Assembly (NCBI GenBank): GCA_002368155.1
Contig: AP018180.1
Span: forward strand, 2,761,947-2,825,946
Origin: Nostoc carneum NIES-2107
Lineage (GTDB): Bacteria > Cyanobacteriota > Cyanobacteriia > Cyanobacteriales > Nostocaceae
Length of the DNA: 64,000 nt
Direction: 5' to 3'
Below, piece by piece: positions 45,713-55,966 of the stretch (position 1 is its first letter; each line of letters begins with the position of its first letter). The notes beneath the pieces were generated by a model that saw only the letters and a list, made by a program, of their open reading frames with translations, was not told the DNA's origin and made no database searches. Both the position numbers and the translations under genes were made by a program.

Positions 45713-46113
45713 AACGCCATTTTATAGCCGTAACTTGAATCACAAGTAGTTCTACGACATACATCTTAACTGGATGTAATTATTCTCAGGACTTTTGGCA
45801 GGATTGACGAGAAAAGCCTTAGGGGGTTTAAATCATTTTGCAGCAATTTAGTCAAAGCTGCGCGTCAGGTTAATCCCTCAGTCTTCAAGGGGCGACAATC
45901 GCCTCTAAACCTAGCCAGCTAAAGGTTTGAGGGGCACAGACCCCTGGAAAAATTGGGGTGCTTATTGAGAATGAACTATACGGTTATTAGGCGGCTATCT
46001 GTAAGGTACAGTTTAATGGTAAAAAAGAACGGTCTCGTAAATTTAACCAGACCGTCATCATTTGGAAGTCCCTTAGATAGAGAATTAACGAACTTGGTAC
46101 AGATTAAATTAAA

Positions 46114-46207
46114 ACTTATACAAATCTAAAAAAGGAAGGCGACAGATTGTAGGGGCAAAGCATTGCTAAACCCATAGAATGTGTCGCATTATTTTTTCAA
46201 ATTGTAT
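46114..46207. repeat. Inverted-repeat element, GCGACAAAT family, copy 2
   Basis: ACTTATACAAATCTAAAAAA, then GGCGACAGATTGTAGGGGCA at the left; GTGTCGCATTATTTTTTCAA and ATTGTAT at the right. The central hairpin is partly lost (AAGCATTGCTAAACCC). Shorter than the copies at 4366 and 63219. Confidence 0.65.
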
Positions 46208-46306
46208 GAGGTAAAAAGCTAGAAGATTTAATATAAAAAATATTCTTTTTCCTGCTGCATCCTGCCTCAAAACTAATCAATTTGTAACTCCTATAATTTA
46301 AATATG

Positions 46307-46430
46307 ACTTACGCAAAGGTCACGGAATCACGTCATTATGAGCGTAGCGACATAATCGCCTAAAATTATGGAATTGCTTCCCTACACTGCGTTCCGGTCG
46401 CAATGACAAATTTTGCTTATGTAAGTCCTG
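46307..46430. repeat. Inverted-repeat element, AGGACTTACGCA family, copy 1
   Basis: Left end GACTTACGCAAAGGTCA; right end TTTTGCTTATGTAAGTCCTG (inverted). The interior contains GAGCGTAGCGACATAATCGC and CACTGCGTTCCGGTCGCAATG. About 124 bp without coding capacity. A second full copy is at 60535, and solo ends are near 2125 and 56281. Confidence 0.65.
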
Positions 46431-46592
46431 TTAAAAATGCTGTATCTGTACATCATGGCTATGGAAATCTGCTGTAAGTGATTTCCTCAGTCACGCTATT
46501 TTGATGAGATTTCAAGCTGAGAAATGGGAATTTTAAGATGAGAAACTATCAACAAAGACTAAATAACCACTCAGCATTTTATGTAGGAAACT

Positions 46593-48305
46593 ATGAAAAT
46601 TAGTCACAAATTAATTTTGGGTTTTGTGGGGATTGCAACTCTTACGGGAGCCATTGGTGCGATCGCAGTTGAGCAGCAATCCCAGGCGGCTAAATATCTG
46701 GCGCGACAGGAAGCTGAAGAAGTAGCGATGCTACTGGGGTATTTCGCGAATCATGAGTTGGAAGTGCAAAAACCGCGATCGCCTACGGAAATGTTAGCCA
46801 AGTTGCAAAATCATGTTTTAGCGCTACACAACCAACGGCAACGCGATATAGAAATCGTAGACCGTAATAAAATCATTTTGGCAGATGTAATTCCTGAAGA
46901 CATCGGCACGAAATTGGATCACGATCAAAATAATGAAGTTGGTCAAACTATTCAAGATGGTATCGCCAGAACTTATATTGAAATTAGTGATGAGTATCCC
47001 CAAGGAATTTACTTAATTGCTGTTCCTTTTCAAAATAGTCAGGGTGCAACTATTGGTGCTGTAATTTTGGAATATACGCCACTCTATAAAGCAGCAATGG
47101 CGGCAGCACAAAAAAGTATTGTGGCAACATCAATTCTCACTTTGGTCTGTGGTTTACTAGCATTAATAGCAGGTTCGCTGATTGCTAATCATATCTCTAA
47201 ACCAATTCAAAAACTTCAAAAAGCTGTTTTGAATTTAGCTGAAGGTAAACTAGATACTAGAGTTACTATGAATTGCCAAGATGAAATTGGCGAGTTAGCT
47301 ATTGCTTTCAATAAAATGGCTCATGATCTGCAAAGTTCTCGCTGGGAATTGTTGAATATTAACGAGCAATTGCGCGATGAAATTGCCGAACGACAGCAAA
47401 AAGCAATAGAATTGCAAGCAGCTTTGCAAAATCTCCAAAATCTGCAAAAAACTCAAGCTCAATTAATTCAATCTGCAAAAATGTCTAGTTTGGGACAATT
47501 AGTAGCAGGTATTGCTCACGAAATTAATAATCCAGTCAGCTTTATTCACGGCAATTTGACTCATGTAGAAAAATATGCTGAAAGCTTGATGAACCTTGTC
47601 GAACTCTACCAAGAATATTACCCCGACCCAGTGGTAGAAATTCAGGCGGAAGCTGAGAATTTGGAACTAGAGTTTTTGCGGGAAGATTTACCCAAGACTG
47701 TTGATTCGATGAGAATAGGAACTTGTCGGATTCGTGAGATTGTGCGATCGCTTCGCAATTTCTCACACATAGATGAAGCTGAATATAAGGTTGTAAATAT
47801 CCATGAGGGTATAGATAGCACTTTGTTAATTTTGCACCATCGCCTGCAAGCCAAAGCAGGTTTACCAGCTATTGAAATAATTCGAGAATACGGTAATTTG
47901 CCTCTGGTGGAATGTTATGCTGGACAACTCAACCAAGTTTTGATGAATCTGCTAGCAAATGCGATTGATGCTTTAGAAGAAGCTAATAGCAAACGCACAA
48001 CTCAACAGCTAAAAGATAATCCTAACCGCATCACCATTCGCACATCTATCATCGATACCCAGTGGGTGCAAATTGCGATCGCAGACAATGGTATCGGTAT
48101 ACCAGAAACAGCGCGCCACAATTTATTTAATCCTTTTTTCACAACTAAGCCAGTGAACAAAGGTACTGGAATGGGATTGTCTATCAGTTACCAAATCATT
48201 ACAGAAACACATGGTGGCAAACTAGAGTATGTCTCGACTCCAGGTGAAGGAACTGAGTTTATCATCCAGATTCCCAGTCACCAAAAAGTTCTGGCAACAG
48301 TTTAA
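46593..48305 (+). CDS. Membrane sensor histidine kinase, tandem copy A
   Basis: A 570-residue kinase. TM1 (about 7-28) and TM2 (about 176-198) bracket an extracytoplasmic sensor of about 150 residues rich in Gln/Glu. HAMP follows (ISKPIQKLQKAVLNLAEGK), then a coiled coil, and a HisKA domain with phospho-acceptor His309 in GIAHEINNPVSF. The ATPase domain has N (NAIDAL), G1 (DNGIGIP), F and G2 (GTGMGLSI) boxes. The HxxNNP type with long linker is common in cyanobacteria. There is no cognate regulator next door. It is about 80% alike to copy B by eye. Confidence 0.9.
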   Translation: MKISHKLILGFVGIATLTGAIGAIAVEQQSQAAKYLARQEAEEVAMLLGYFANHELEVQKPRSPTEMLAKLQNHVLALHNQRQRDIEIVDRNKIILADVIPEDIGTKLDHDQNNEVGQTIQDGIARTYIEISDEYPQGIYLIAVPFQNSQGATIGAVILEYTPLYKAAMAAAQKSIVATSILTLVCGLLALIAGSLIANHISKPIQKLQKAVLNLAEGKLDTRVTMNCQDEIGELAIAFNKMAHDLQSSRWELLNINEQLRDEIAERQQKAIELQAALQNLQNLQKTQAQLIQSAKMSSLGQLVAGIAHEINNPVSFIHGNLTHVEKYAESLMNLVELYQEYYPDPVVEIQAEAENLELEFLREDLPKTVDSMRIGTCRIREIVRSLRNFSHIDEAEYKVVNIHEGIDSTLLILHHRLQAKAGLPAIEIIREYGNLPLVECYAGQLNQVLMNLLANAIDALEEANSKRTTQQLKDNPNRITIRTSIIDTQWVQIAIADNGIGIPETARHNLFNPFFTTKPVNKGTGMGLSISYQIITETHGGKLEYVSTPGEGTEFIIQIPSHQKVLATV

Positions 48306-48630
48306 ATTTGCAGGCATAGTTTCCAGGAGGCAATCAATAGTACAATGTTCAATTGACCGAGAGGGTATGTAGAAACACTGACCGATTATAGTAGCAATTT
48401 TATTTATATATTTACTGAATATTTTGTAACTAATATTACATTTAAAAATTAAATTTACGAAGCGTAGATAAAACCTATATAAAAAGATTAAAAAAATACA
48501 AATATTTTAAAGCTTATATTGAGTGTTGCTAAGTTTACCAGTTATAGCCAAAAAAACGGGAATTTTACTAATATGAGGCTGTTTCCTACAATGGATTAGC
48601 CTCTCAGCACTATTGGGTATGTAGCAAGAG
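48306..48630. other. Intergenic, 325 bp, between the duplicated kinases
   Basis: AT-rich, with no open frame. GGGAATTTTACTAATATGAGG (48556-48576) resembles GGGAATTTTAAGATGAG before copy A (46527-46543), so a piece of upstream sequence seems to have been duplicated with the gene. Confidence 0.45.
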
Positions 48631-50322
48631 ATGAAAATTAGTCACAAATTAATTTTGGGGTTTCTGGGGATTGCATCTCTGACGGGAGGAATTGGTGCGA
48701 TCGCAGTTAATCAGCAATCACAAACAGCTAAGTACCTTGCTCGACAAGAAGCTGAAGAGGTAGCCATGCTACTGGGATATTTTACAAATCATGAGTTGGG
48801 TGAGGAACAACCGCGATCGCAATCTGAAGTTTTATCTCGGTTGCAAAATCATGTTTTGGCGCTACACAAGCAGCGTCAACGTGATTTAGAAATTGTAGAT
48901 CGCAATAAAATCATCCTGGCAGATGTAGTTACTGAAGACATCGGCACTAGATTGGAAGACGATCAAAATAATGAAGTTGGTAAAACTATTCAAGATGGTA
49001 TCAGCAGAACTTATATTGAAACTAGTCCTGAATATCCCCAAGGAATTTATTTAATTGCTGTTCCCTTTAAAACAAATAATGGTGACATTATTGGTGCAGT
49101 CATTCTGGAATATACACCACTTTACAAAGCAGCAATGGCAGCAGCACAAAAAAGTATTGTGGCGACATCAATCATCAGTTTGGTGTGTGGTGTACTGGCG
49201 TTAATAGCAGGTTTCCTCATCTCTAGAAACATCTCTAACCCAATTAAACAACTCCAGCAAGCTGTTTTAAATCTGACTGAAGGCAAATTAGATACTAGAG
49301 TAACTATTCATTCCCAAGATGAGATTGGTGAGTTAGCTACCTCGTTCAACACTATGGCTAACGATTTGCAAAAGTCTCGCTCTGAGTTGCTTGATGCTAA
49401 CGAGCAATTGCAAAATGAGATTACTGAACGCCAACAAGCAGAAGCCGAACTTCAGCAAACTCTAAAAAATTTGCAAAAAACCCAAGCTCAATTAATTCAA
49501 TCGGAAAAAATATCTAGTCTTGGTCAATTAGTAGCAGGTATTGCCCACGAAATTAATAACCCAGTCAACTTTATTCATGGCAATTTGACCTATATAAAAG
49601 AATATGTTGAAAGCCTAATCGACTTTGTGCAACTATATCAAAAGCATTACCCCAACCCAGTTATAGAAATTCAAGCTGAAGCTGACAACATTGAACTGGA
49701 ATTTTTGCAAGAAGACTTATGGAAAATTTTAGATTCAATGAATATGGGAACCTCTCGGATTCGTGAGATTGTGCGATCGCTTCGCAATTTCTCCCGGATG
49801 GATGAAGCTGAATATAAAGCTGTAGATATCCATGAGGGGATAGACAGCACTTTGTTAATTTTGCACCATCGTTTGCAATCTAAAGCAGATTTACCAGCAA
49901 TTGAGGTAATGCGAGAATATGGTAATTTACCTTTGATTGAATGTTATGCAGGACAACTCAACCAAGTATTCATGAATATTTTGGTAAATGCAATTGATGC
50001 TGTAGAAGAAGCCAATACCAAGCGTAGCAATCAACAAATAAAAGACAATCCCAGCCGCATTACTATTCGCACATCCCTGATAGATTCACAGTGGGTACAA
50101 ATTGCGATCGCAGATACTGGCACAGGTATACCAGAAACAGCACGTCACAATTTATTTAACCCTTTTTTCACAACTAAACCAGTCAATAAAGGTACTGGGA
50201 TGGGATTATCTATCAGTTACCAAATCATCACAGAGAAACATTGCGGCAAATTAGAGTATGTCTCAACTTCTGGTGAAGGAACTGAGTTCATCATTCAGAT
50301 TCCCATTCGGCAGACGGTGTGA
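48631..50322 (+). CDS. Membrane sensor histidine kinase, tandem copy B
   Basis: A 563-residue paralogue of copy A with the same order: TM1, extracytoplasmic sensor, TM2, HAMP (ISNPIKQLQQAVLNLTEGK), coiled coil, HisKA with His306 (GIAHEINNPVNF), and ATPase (DTGTGIP, GTGMGLSI). Most differences lie in the periplasmic part and in the linker before HisKA, where copy A has seven extra residues (LQNLQNLQKTQAQ type repeat). One Cys (EKHCGKLEY) replaces a Gly near the end of the ATPase. Both frames are intact, so both may function. Confidence 0.9.
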   Translation: MKISHKLILGFLGIASLTGGIGAIAVNQQSQTAKYLARQEAEEVAMLLGYFTNHELGEEQPRSQSEVLSRLQNHVLALHKQRQRDLEIVDRNKIILADVVTEDIGTRLEDDQNNEVGKTIQDGISRTYIETSPEYPQGIYLIAVPFKTNNGDIIGAVILEYTPLYKAAMAAAQKSIVATSIISLVCGVLALIAGFLISRNISNPIKQLQQAVLNLTEGKLDTRVTIHSQDEIGELATSFNTMANDLQKSRSELLDANEQLQNEITERQQAEAELQQTLKNLQKTQAQLIQSEKISSLGQLVAGIAHEINNPVNFIHGNLTYIKEYVESLIDFVQLYQKHYPNPVIEIQAEADNIELEFLQEDLWKILDSMNMGTSRIREIVRSLRNFSRMDEAEYKAVDIHEGIDSTLLILHHRLQSKADLPAIEVMREYGNLPLIECYAGQLNQVFMNILVNAIDAVEEANTKRSNQQIKDNPSRITIRTSLIDSQWVQIAIADTGTGIPETARHNLFNPFFTTKPVNKGTGMGLSISYQIITEKHCGKLEYVSTSGEGTEFIIQIPIRQTV

Positions 50323-50362
50323 CTAATAAGCGTCGCACCAACCGCTACAAATTAACTGAACT

Positions 50363-51634
50363 TTAGCCAAGAGTCATATTTTGCGAACAAATTGCTAGTT
50401 TTTCACTTGTATTAAGTCCAACTAAAGTGAGTTTATCTCCTGCATAACCCAATACGCCAAAATCGATTTCTTGAGCGGTTAAACCACTTGCTAGCTCAAT
50501 CTTATGAATTCCTAGTTCTAGCTTAGATATATCCTTTGAGTGAAGGTGGAACGCAGAAATATCAATTTTTTCACCACGCTCAAGATCAAAAATCTTATCT
50601 GAACCATAACCAGGTTTAAAGATAAAACTATCCTTACCTTTATCACCCCATAGTTCATCATCTCCATAGCCGCCATTGAGAATATCTTCGTCATCTCCAC
50701 CAATGAGGAGATCATTCCCACCTAATCCTGTCAGTATATCTTTACCTTTTTTGCCAATAATGTAATCTTCGCCTTGAGTTCCTCTGAGATAATCTTTCCC
50801 AGAAGTGCCATAAATGGGATTGAGGATATTGTAAGTCGTGTCTTGAGTTACATCAGCAACTTTGTAATAACCTCCAAACTCAAGAGTATGGCTTTCTTTG
50901 TCTGATAACTTGAGAGCCGCATAATCGCCACCTTGAACAAAAGGAATTTTCCATAGAGAATGACTTAGTTGCCCTAATGTCGGATAACCCTGATTCTCAT
51001 TGCCATAAAGAGTAGGATTATATAGATTAGGATCTGCTAAAACTGAATTCTTGTCATAGCCAAATACATTATTTTTTGGCAGAAAATATCGCGGTAGATC
51101 AGACCAAGGAGCAGGTTGAGTTATTGTTCGCAAATCTTGAGTTTTAAAAGATACTCCTGCTCCATCTACACTGATATGTTGTTGTTCTATTGTTGCTATT
51201 AAGTCATGTACCAAATCTACCAGAGTAGACTTCTTTGCATTTGGATTGGTGATCTGACCCGTTTGAATCTGCTTTAGCTGAACTTCAGTTAATGGAATAC
51301 CCCAATCAGCAATTGCATCCTTTGTCGTTGTATTCTCTGCAGCCTGGTTAACTAAAGGAAAGAAAAGTAGAGAATCTTTAGAAACAACCACTGAGCGTTC
51401 TGCTTTTCCTCCCGCTGGTGTTCCCAGCAAGAAAAAAATACCTTTCTCCGACTGAATTGCGTTGGCTTTCTCTATAGAGCCTCGTCTCCCTCGAGGGTCA
51501 GAATTATCATCATATAGTAGAGGGTTATTTTCCACTGGAGTAGAGGCGACATTACTCCACCACTTATCTCCTAATGCTGAATAGGTATAGCCATATTTGT
51601 TTTTGAGAGTTTCTTGGGTAATCACACTCACCAT
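50363..51634 (-). CDS. RTX calcium-binding repeat protein
   Basis: A 423-residue protein without a signal peptide, as in type I-secreted RTX proteins. The start is MVSVITQETL, set by AAGGAGG eight bases upstream. Residues about 1-280 form an unidentified domain (ALGDKWWSNV, FFLLGTPAGGKAERSVVV). Nonapeptide GGxGxDxLx repeats lie at about 290-345 (YLRGTQGEDYIIGKKGKD, ILTGLGGNDLLIGGDDED, ILNGGYGDDELWGDKGKD), followed by a peptidase-M10-like C-terminal capping region (DKIFDLERGEKIDISAF). It probably folds outside the cell on calcium binding. No type I secretion genes are in the window. Confidence 0.85.
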   Translation of the reverse strand: MVSVITQETLKNKYGYTYSALGDKWWSNVASTPVENNPLLYDDNSDPRGRRGSIEKANAIQSEKGIFFLLGTPAGGKAERSVVVSKDSLLFFPLVNQAAENTTTKDAIADWGIPLTEVQLKQIQTGQITNPNAKKSTLVDLVHDLIATIEQQHISVDGAGVSFKTQDLRTITQPAPWSDLPRYFLPKNNVFGYDKNSVLADPNLYNPTLYGNENQGYPTLGQLSHSLWKIPFVQGGDYAALKLSDKESHTLEFGGYYKVADVTQDTTYNILNPIYGTSGKDYLRGTQGEDYIIGKKGKDILTGLGGNDLLIGGDDEDILNGGYGDDELWGDKGKDSFIFKPGYGSDKIFDLERGEKIDISAFHLHSKDISKLELGIHKIELASGLTAQEIDFGVLGYAGDKLTLVGLNTSEKLAICSQNMTLG

Positions 51635-52186
51635 TATTTCTACCTCCTTGTTATGCAAGCTAAAAAAGCACTAGCCAATAGCAAATCAGCTATTACTAAT
51701 GAGAACTGAACAAGATATGTATAAAATTAGCCACTACTGAGTAACCATCATGCTGTGGCTGACCGAATTTTGGATTTTGCGAAAAGTGGGGTGCATGGGG
51801 TTAATCTAAAATCCAAAATTGATTGACAATCGCAAGTATGGTTTGGGAACACCATAGAGTAGTTAAATTAATTTCTCTATCTCTAGGTAGATGCCAAATC
51901 CATTGCTTATAAGGCGAATTTAAAAAAAGATTGTGAGGATCTTGTGAGGAAAGAAGTAAATTTACGTAAAAAAGGCTAAAAACAGCATAATAAATGCTTA
52001 ATACGCCATAAATATCCCTATAGAAAGAAAAATCTTCTGTTTATATAGATTTTTATTTTATTAGATGATAAAGCTAGCCACTTTGAGCAAAGCGCCATCA
52101 TAGTGCTGAAGTGTTGATAGTTGCTGTTAAGCGCTTTGTCTGGTGGCGATCGCTTCTGGGTAATCAGTGAATTGCTAAGTAGATTC
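51635..52186. other. Intergenic, 552 bp
   Basis: A gap between the RTX gene and aroE, both minus strand. It is AT-rich in the middle (51900-52060) with no open frame. TTGTGAGGATCTTGTGAGG (51929-51947) is a short direct repeat. A HIP1 site occurs near 52145. I see no assigned element. Confidence 0.4.
51643..51649 (-). promoter_or_regulatory. Shine-Dalgarno site deciding the RTX start
   Basis: AAGGAGG on the minus strand, eight bases before the ATG at 51634. It makes the upstream in-frame ATG at 51658, which lies at the other side of this site, unlikely. Confidence 0.75.
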
Positions 52187-53062
52187 TCACCCCAAACCTA
52201 AGTAATTTTGCAGTGCTTGACGCATCACATCTACAGGTACGGTTTCTTGCTGCAACCAGAGTTTTAATGCTGCTGCACCTTGTTGCACAAGCATTTCTAA
52301 ACCATCAATGGCGATCGCACCTTGTTGTTGGGCGAGTTGGAGATATTGTGTGGGTTTAGGTATATATATCAAATCGTAGGCGATCGCACCTTTTGGTAAA
52401 TCAGCTATTTCTGTCGCACTCACAGGCGATTCATCTACTTTGGGATACATCCCGATGGGTGTGGTATTAACTAACAAATTAGCTTGGGGAATTAGTTTCG
52501 TTAACTTATCCCATGTATGTACTTGCAAATTTGCACTGACTAAGGAATCAGCCCAACTCTCGTAAAACTCTTGTAATCGCTGCTGATTGCGCCCTACAAC
52601 ATGAATTTCCGCAAAACCTAGCTGTTGACAACCTGCAACCACCGCCCGCGCTGCGCCACCGTTACCTAAAATTACTGCTGCTTTCTGACTCCAATCTTGC
52701 TGATATGTGGTTTGCAAAGGGGAAATAAAGCCTTCAATATCTGTGTTAGTACCTACCCATTGGTTATTTTGACGACTCACAGTATTAACTGCGCCAATGG
52801 CTTGGGCAATAGGAGTAATTTCTGCCAAGAGGGGCATAATTGCCTGTTTGTGAGGAATTGTCACACTAAAACCCACAACCCCAACAGCCGCAAAACCTGC
52901 GATCGCATCTGCTAAATTTTCTGGTGCGATAGGAAAGGGTAGATAAACATAATCTAATCCCAATTTAGCGATCGCCGCATTATGCATCACCGGCGACAGC
53001 GAGTGTTCCACCGGATGTCCAATTACCCCGAGAAGTTTAGTTTTACCTGTAATATGCAACAT
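52187..53062 (-). CDS. aroE: Shikimate dehydrogenase
   Basis: A 291-residue NADP enzyme. The substrate domain has GVIGHPVEHSLSPVMHNAAI with the shikimate-binding Ser residues, SVTIPHKQAIM with the catalytic Lys and GTNTDIEGF with the Asp. The NADP loop is ILGNGGAARAV, and the C-terminus has VNTTPIGMYP and GLEMLVQQGAAALKLW. It reduces dehydroshikimate in aromatic synthesis. It is of standard length and lies upstream of no obvious partner. Confidence 0.93.
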   Translation of the reverse strand: MLHITGKTKLLGVIGHPVEHSLSPVMHNAAIAKLGLDYVYLPFPIAPENLADAIAGFAAVGVVGFSVTIPHKQAIMPLLAEITPIAQAIGAVNTVSRQNNQWVGTNTDIEGFISPLQTTYQQDWSQKAAVILGNGGAARAVVAGCQQLGFAEIHVVGRNQQRLQEFYESWADSLVSANLQVHTWDKLTKLIPQANLLVNTTPIGMYPKVDESPVSATEIADLPKGAIAYDLIYIPKPTQYLQLAQQQGAIAIDGLEMLVQQGAAALKLWLQQETVPVDVMRQALQNYLGLG

Positions 53063-53124
53063 ATTCTAGCTGTCAGAGATAGGCTTCGCTTGTATAGACG
53101 CAGACTTTCAATCTTGACATAAAT

Positions 53125-53205
53125 TGGGGGATTGGGGACTGGGGATTGGGGATTGGTAATTGGTAATTGGTAATTGGTAATTGGTAATTGGTAATGGGTA
53201 ATTGA
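53125..53205. repeat. STRR heptamer tract GGGGACT/GGTAATT
   Basis: ATTGGGGACTGGGGATTGGGG passes into about eight GGTAATT heptamers. It lies in the gap between aroE and ppk. It is the longest single-heptamer run in the window. Confidence 0.85.
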
Positions 53206-53275
53206 GTGTTTGTCATTAATTATTTCTCCCTCTGCTCCCTCTGCCTCCTCTGCAAGAAGCGATAGGATATTTATT

Positions 53276-55477
53276 TCAATTGAAATACCTAGATTTCAAA
53301 CTGGGGACTTTGACGTTGGTGTGGAATGAGTGCAGAATTTCCATGAGGATATTTTGGCTACTGCGTTCTGGTTCATTTTTGCGGGGGTGGCGTTGGATAT
53401 AAGAACCGTCTGATTGCAGTTCCCAAGCTTGGCGATTGTCTGCCAGCATAATTTCTAAAATGTCTTGTAAGGTTTGGGAAATTTTGGCATCTTCAATTGG
53501 TGTGACGGCTTCTACACGCCGATCTAAATTGCGGGGCATCCAATCGGCACTGCCGATGTATACTTCATCTTGTCCATCATTGTAGAAATGGAAGATGCGC
53601 GAATGTTCTAAAAAGCGACCGATAATGCTAATAACCCGGATATTCTCGCTGATTTCTGGTAAAGCTGGACGTAGGCAGCAAGTACCGCGCACAATTAAGT
53701 CAATTTGTACTCCGGCGGCTGAGGCGGCGTAGAGAGTAGTAATAATTTGCGGATCAACTAGTGCATTCATTTTGGCAATGATTCGCCCTGGTTTGCCGTT
53801 TTGACAATGTTCAATTTCCCGGCGAATCAATTCAATCATGCGATCGCGCATACTAATTGGTGATACTAGCAGCTTGCGGTAAGAATGCTGATGGGCATAG
53901 CCTGTTAAATAATTAAATAAGTCAGTTAAATCTGCACCTAATTCTTTGCGACAACTAAATAGTCCTAAATCGGTGTATAACTTCGCTGTTTTGGGGTTAT
54001 AGTTACCAGTGCCGATATGCACATAGCGAGAAATCTTGTCACCTTCCCGACGTACTACTAAGGCAATTTTGGTGTGAGTTTTTAATCCCACTAAGCCATA
54101 GACAACATGAACACCAGACTTTTCTAATCTCTGCGCCCAAGTTATATTATTTTCTTCATCAAAACGGGCTTTTAATTCTACTAACACCACAACTTGTTTG
54201 CCACTTTCCGCCGCAGCCATTAAGGAGTGGAAAATTTGCGAATCGCCAGAAGAACGATAAAGTGTCATTTTAATGGCTAGCACATGGGCATCGCGGGCAG
54301 CTTGGGCGATAAACTCTTCGACAGAGGCGCTAAAGGATTCGTAGGGATGATGTACTAATAAATCATGTTGTTGAATGATTGAGAAAATATTTTCTCTGCC
54401 TTCACTTTTCTGTGATTTCTCTATAGCAGTGGATTGATTGAAGGCACGTAATTTTGTAGGAATTACAGGTGTCCAAGGTGGATCTTTAAGTTCGGGTAAC
54501 GGCAAAGCCATGAAGGACATTAAATCCTTCAAATTCAATAGCCCATCGATTTCATAAATGTCACCTTCTGTTAATTCTAATTCTGGGAATAACATTTGGC
54601 GCATCGACTGAGGCATGGATTTTTGAATTTCTAGCCTGACTCCACAACCGCGAAATTGTCGCCCACGTAATTCTTGCTGAATTGCTAAGAGTAAATCGTC
54701 TGCTTCTTCTTCTGCTACTGCTAAATCTGCTTTACGAGTCAGGCGAAACTGATGATATTCGTTGACAATCATGTCTGGAAATAAGGCTTCTAAGTTGTGC
54801 GCCACTACCTGTTCAATGGGCACACCTATCCAATGATTTGGTATGTCATTTTGCGCTTGGGTATCGTGAGGTAATTCAATAAATCGCGGCAGAATATCGG
54901 GGACTTTGACTCTGGCAAATTTTTCTTTTTTAGAAACTGGATCTGTTACCACTACTGCCAAATTCAGGCTGAGATTTGCAATCAGGGGGAAGGGATGGCT
55001 GGGATCTACGGCTAAGGGTGTCAGCACTGGAAAAATTTGCCGTTGAAACAAATCTTGCAGGTAAGCGCGCTGTTCTAAGGTGATATCTGTGTAATTGAGC
55101 AGATGAATACCTTCTTGTACCATTTCTGTTCGCAACACCTTCTCAAAGTACTCGTGTTGCTGGATTACCATCGGACGGAGAACTTGTGCGATCGCATCTA
55201 ATTGTTCTTGAGGAGTCCGTCCATCGGGAGTGCGTTTACTTACCTGCGCTTGGACTTGTTCTTTGAGAATTGCCACGCGCACCATGAAATATTCATCTAA
55301 ATTGGAACTGAAGATAGAGGTAAACTTCAGTTTTTCTAATAATGGTGTCCGCCGATCCAATGCCTCATGTAAAACCCGCCGATTGAATTCCAACCAACTA
55401 AGTTCACGATTAAAGTAATACTGTGAATCACTTATTTTAATCACTTTGTTTATCGGTTTGGCTTGGGTCATATCCAT
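53276..55477 (-). CDS. ppk1: Polyphosphate kinase
   Basis: A 733-residue PPK1. The N-terminal domain has YFNRELSWLEFNRRVL and SNLDEYFMVRVA, the ATP-site and catalytic region contains RYVHIGTGNYNPKTAKLYTDLGLF with the autophosphorylated His, and the C-terminal part has HSRIFHFYNDG and YIGSADWMPRNLDRRVE. It makes long-chain polyphosphate from ATP reversibly. Its length matches cyanobacterial PPK1. Codon 1 or 3 could be the start (MDM). The region upstream has no obvious Pho box, although TTTTAACC-type motifs occur further up. Confidence 0.93.
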   Translation of the reverse strand: MDMTQAKPINKVIKISDSQYYFNRELSWLEFNRRVLHEALDRRTPLLEKLKFTSIFSSNLDEYFMVRVAILKEQVQAQVSKRTPDGRTPQEQLDAIAQVLRPMVIQQHEYFEKVLRTEMVQEGIHLLNYTDITLEQRAYLQDLFQRQIFPVLTPLAVDPSHPFPLIANLSLNLAVVVTDPVSKKEKFARVKVPDILPRFIELPHDTQAQNDIPNHWIGVPIEQVVAHNLEALFPDMIVNEYHQFRLTRKADLAVAEEEADDLLLAIQQELRGRQFRGCGVRLEIQKSMPQSMRQMLFPELELTEGDIYEIDGLLNLKDLMSFMALPLPELKDPPWTPVIPTKLRAFNQSTAIEKSQKSEGRENIFSIIQQHDLLVHHPYESFSASVEEFIAQAARDAHVLAIKMTLYRSSGDSQIFHSLMAAAESGKQVVVLVELKARFDEENNITWAQRLEKSGVHVVYGLVGLKTHTKIALVVRREGDKISRYVHIGTGNYNPKTAKLYTDLGLFSCRKELGADLTDLFNYLTGYAHQHSYRKLLVSPISMRDRMIELIRREIEHCQNGKPGRIIAKMNALVDPQIITTLYAASAAGVQIDLIVRGTCCLRPALPEISENIRVISIIGRFLEHSRIFHFYNDGQDEVYIGSADWMPRNLDRRVEAVTPIEDAKISQTLQDILEIMLADNRQAWELQSDGSYIQRHPRKNEPERSSQNILMEILHSFHTNVKVPSLKSRYFN

Positions 55478-55966
55478 TTTTCATTTATTTAGAGAAAATT
55501 TAATGGAACACAAATACCGATACTCTATTTAGATTAATGAGATAAAATGGCTACTTAGTCTGTTGCTTTACAGGACATTTTATCTTGGTCAATTAATTAA
55601 ACTTCCATTAGATTAAATAATTTACATGAGTTTTATTAAGGTTACTTTAAGGCAACTAGTTTAGTATTAATCTAGATAAGATACAAAGTAAATATATTAT
55701 GAACATCCTTCCTTGGTAAGGTATTTAGGGAAAGGTCAGATTATTTCTCTTCAACATAGCTCGTTAATTGCCTTTGCAATAATCATCTGTTTTACCTTAA
55801 TGAAATTCCAGAAAAAATCGATGATTTTTTACTTTCTTACTAAAGTAATTTTGCTTAATTACTTTTTAACTTAACATCACCCCATAGCTTCTTATTTATA
55901 TGTTAACAAAAGATTAATTGTGGGTTAAGAAAGCTTTAATACTAAAATTTGGGTTAGTAATGTAAG

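Larger units (their letters stand above)
45713..46592. other. Intergenic, 880 bp, several repeat elements
   Basis: A divergent gap between the fusion gene and the first sensor kinase. It has the hairpin ACGGTCT/AGACCGT (46029-46055), a GCGACAAAT-family element (46114-46207), and a GACTTACGCAA-family element (46307-46430). GGTTTGAGGGGC/CCCCT pairings near 45925-45952 add structure. No coding frame is seen. Confidence 0.6.

Noticed and set aside
46029-46055. ACGGTCT/AGACCGT hairpin as a terminator
   Set aside because: No T-run on either strand and no gene end within 300 bp; kept only as structure within the gap.
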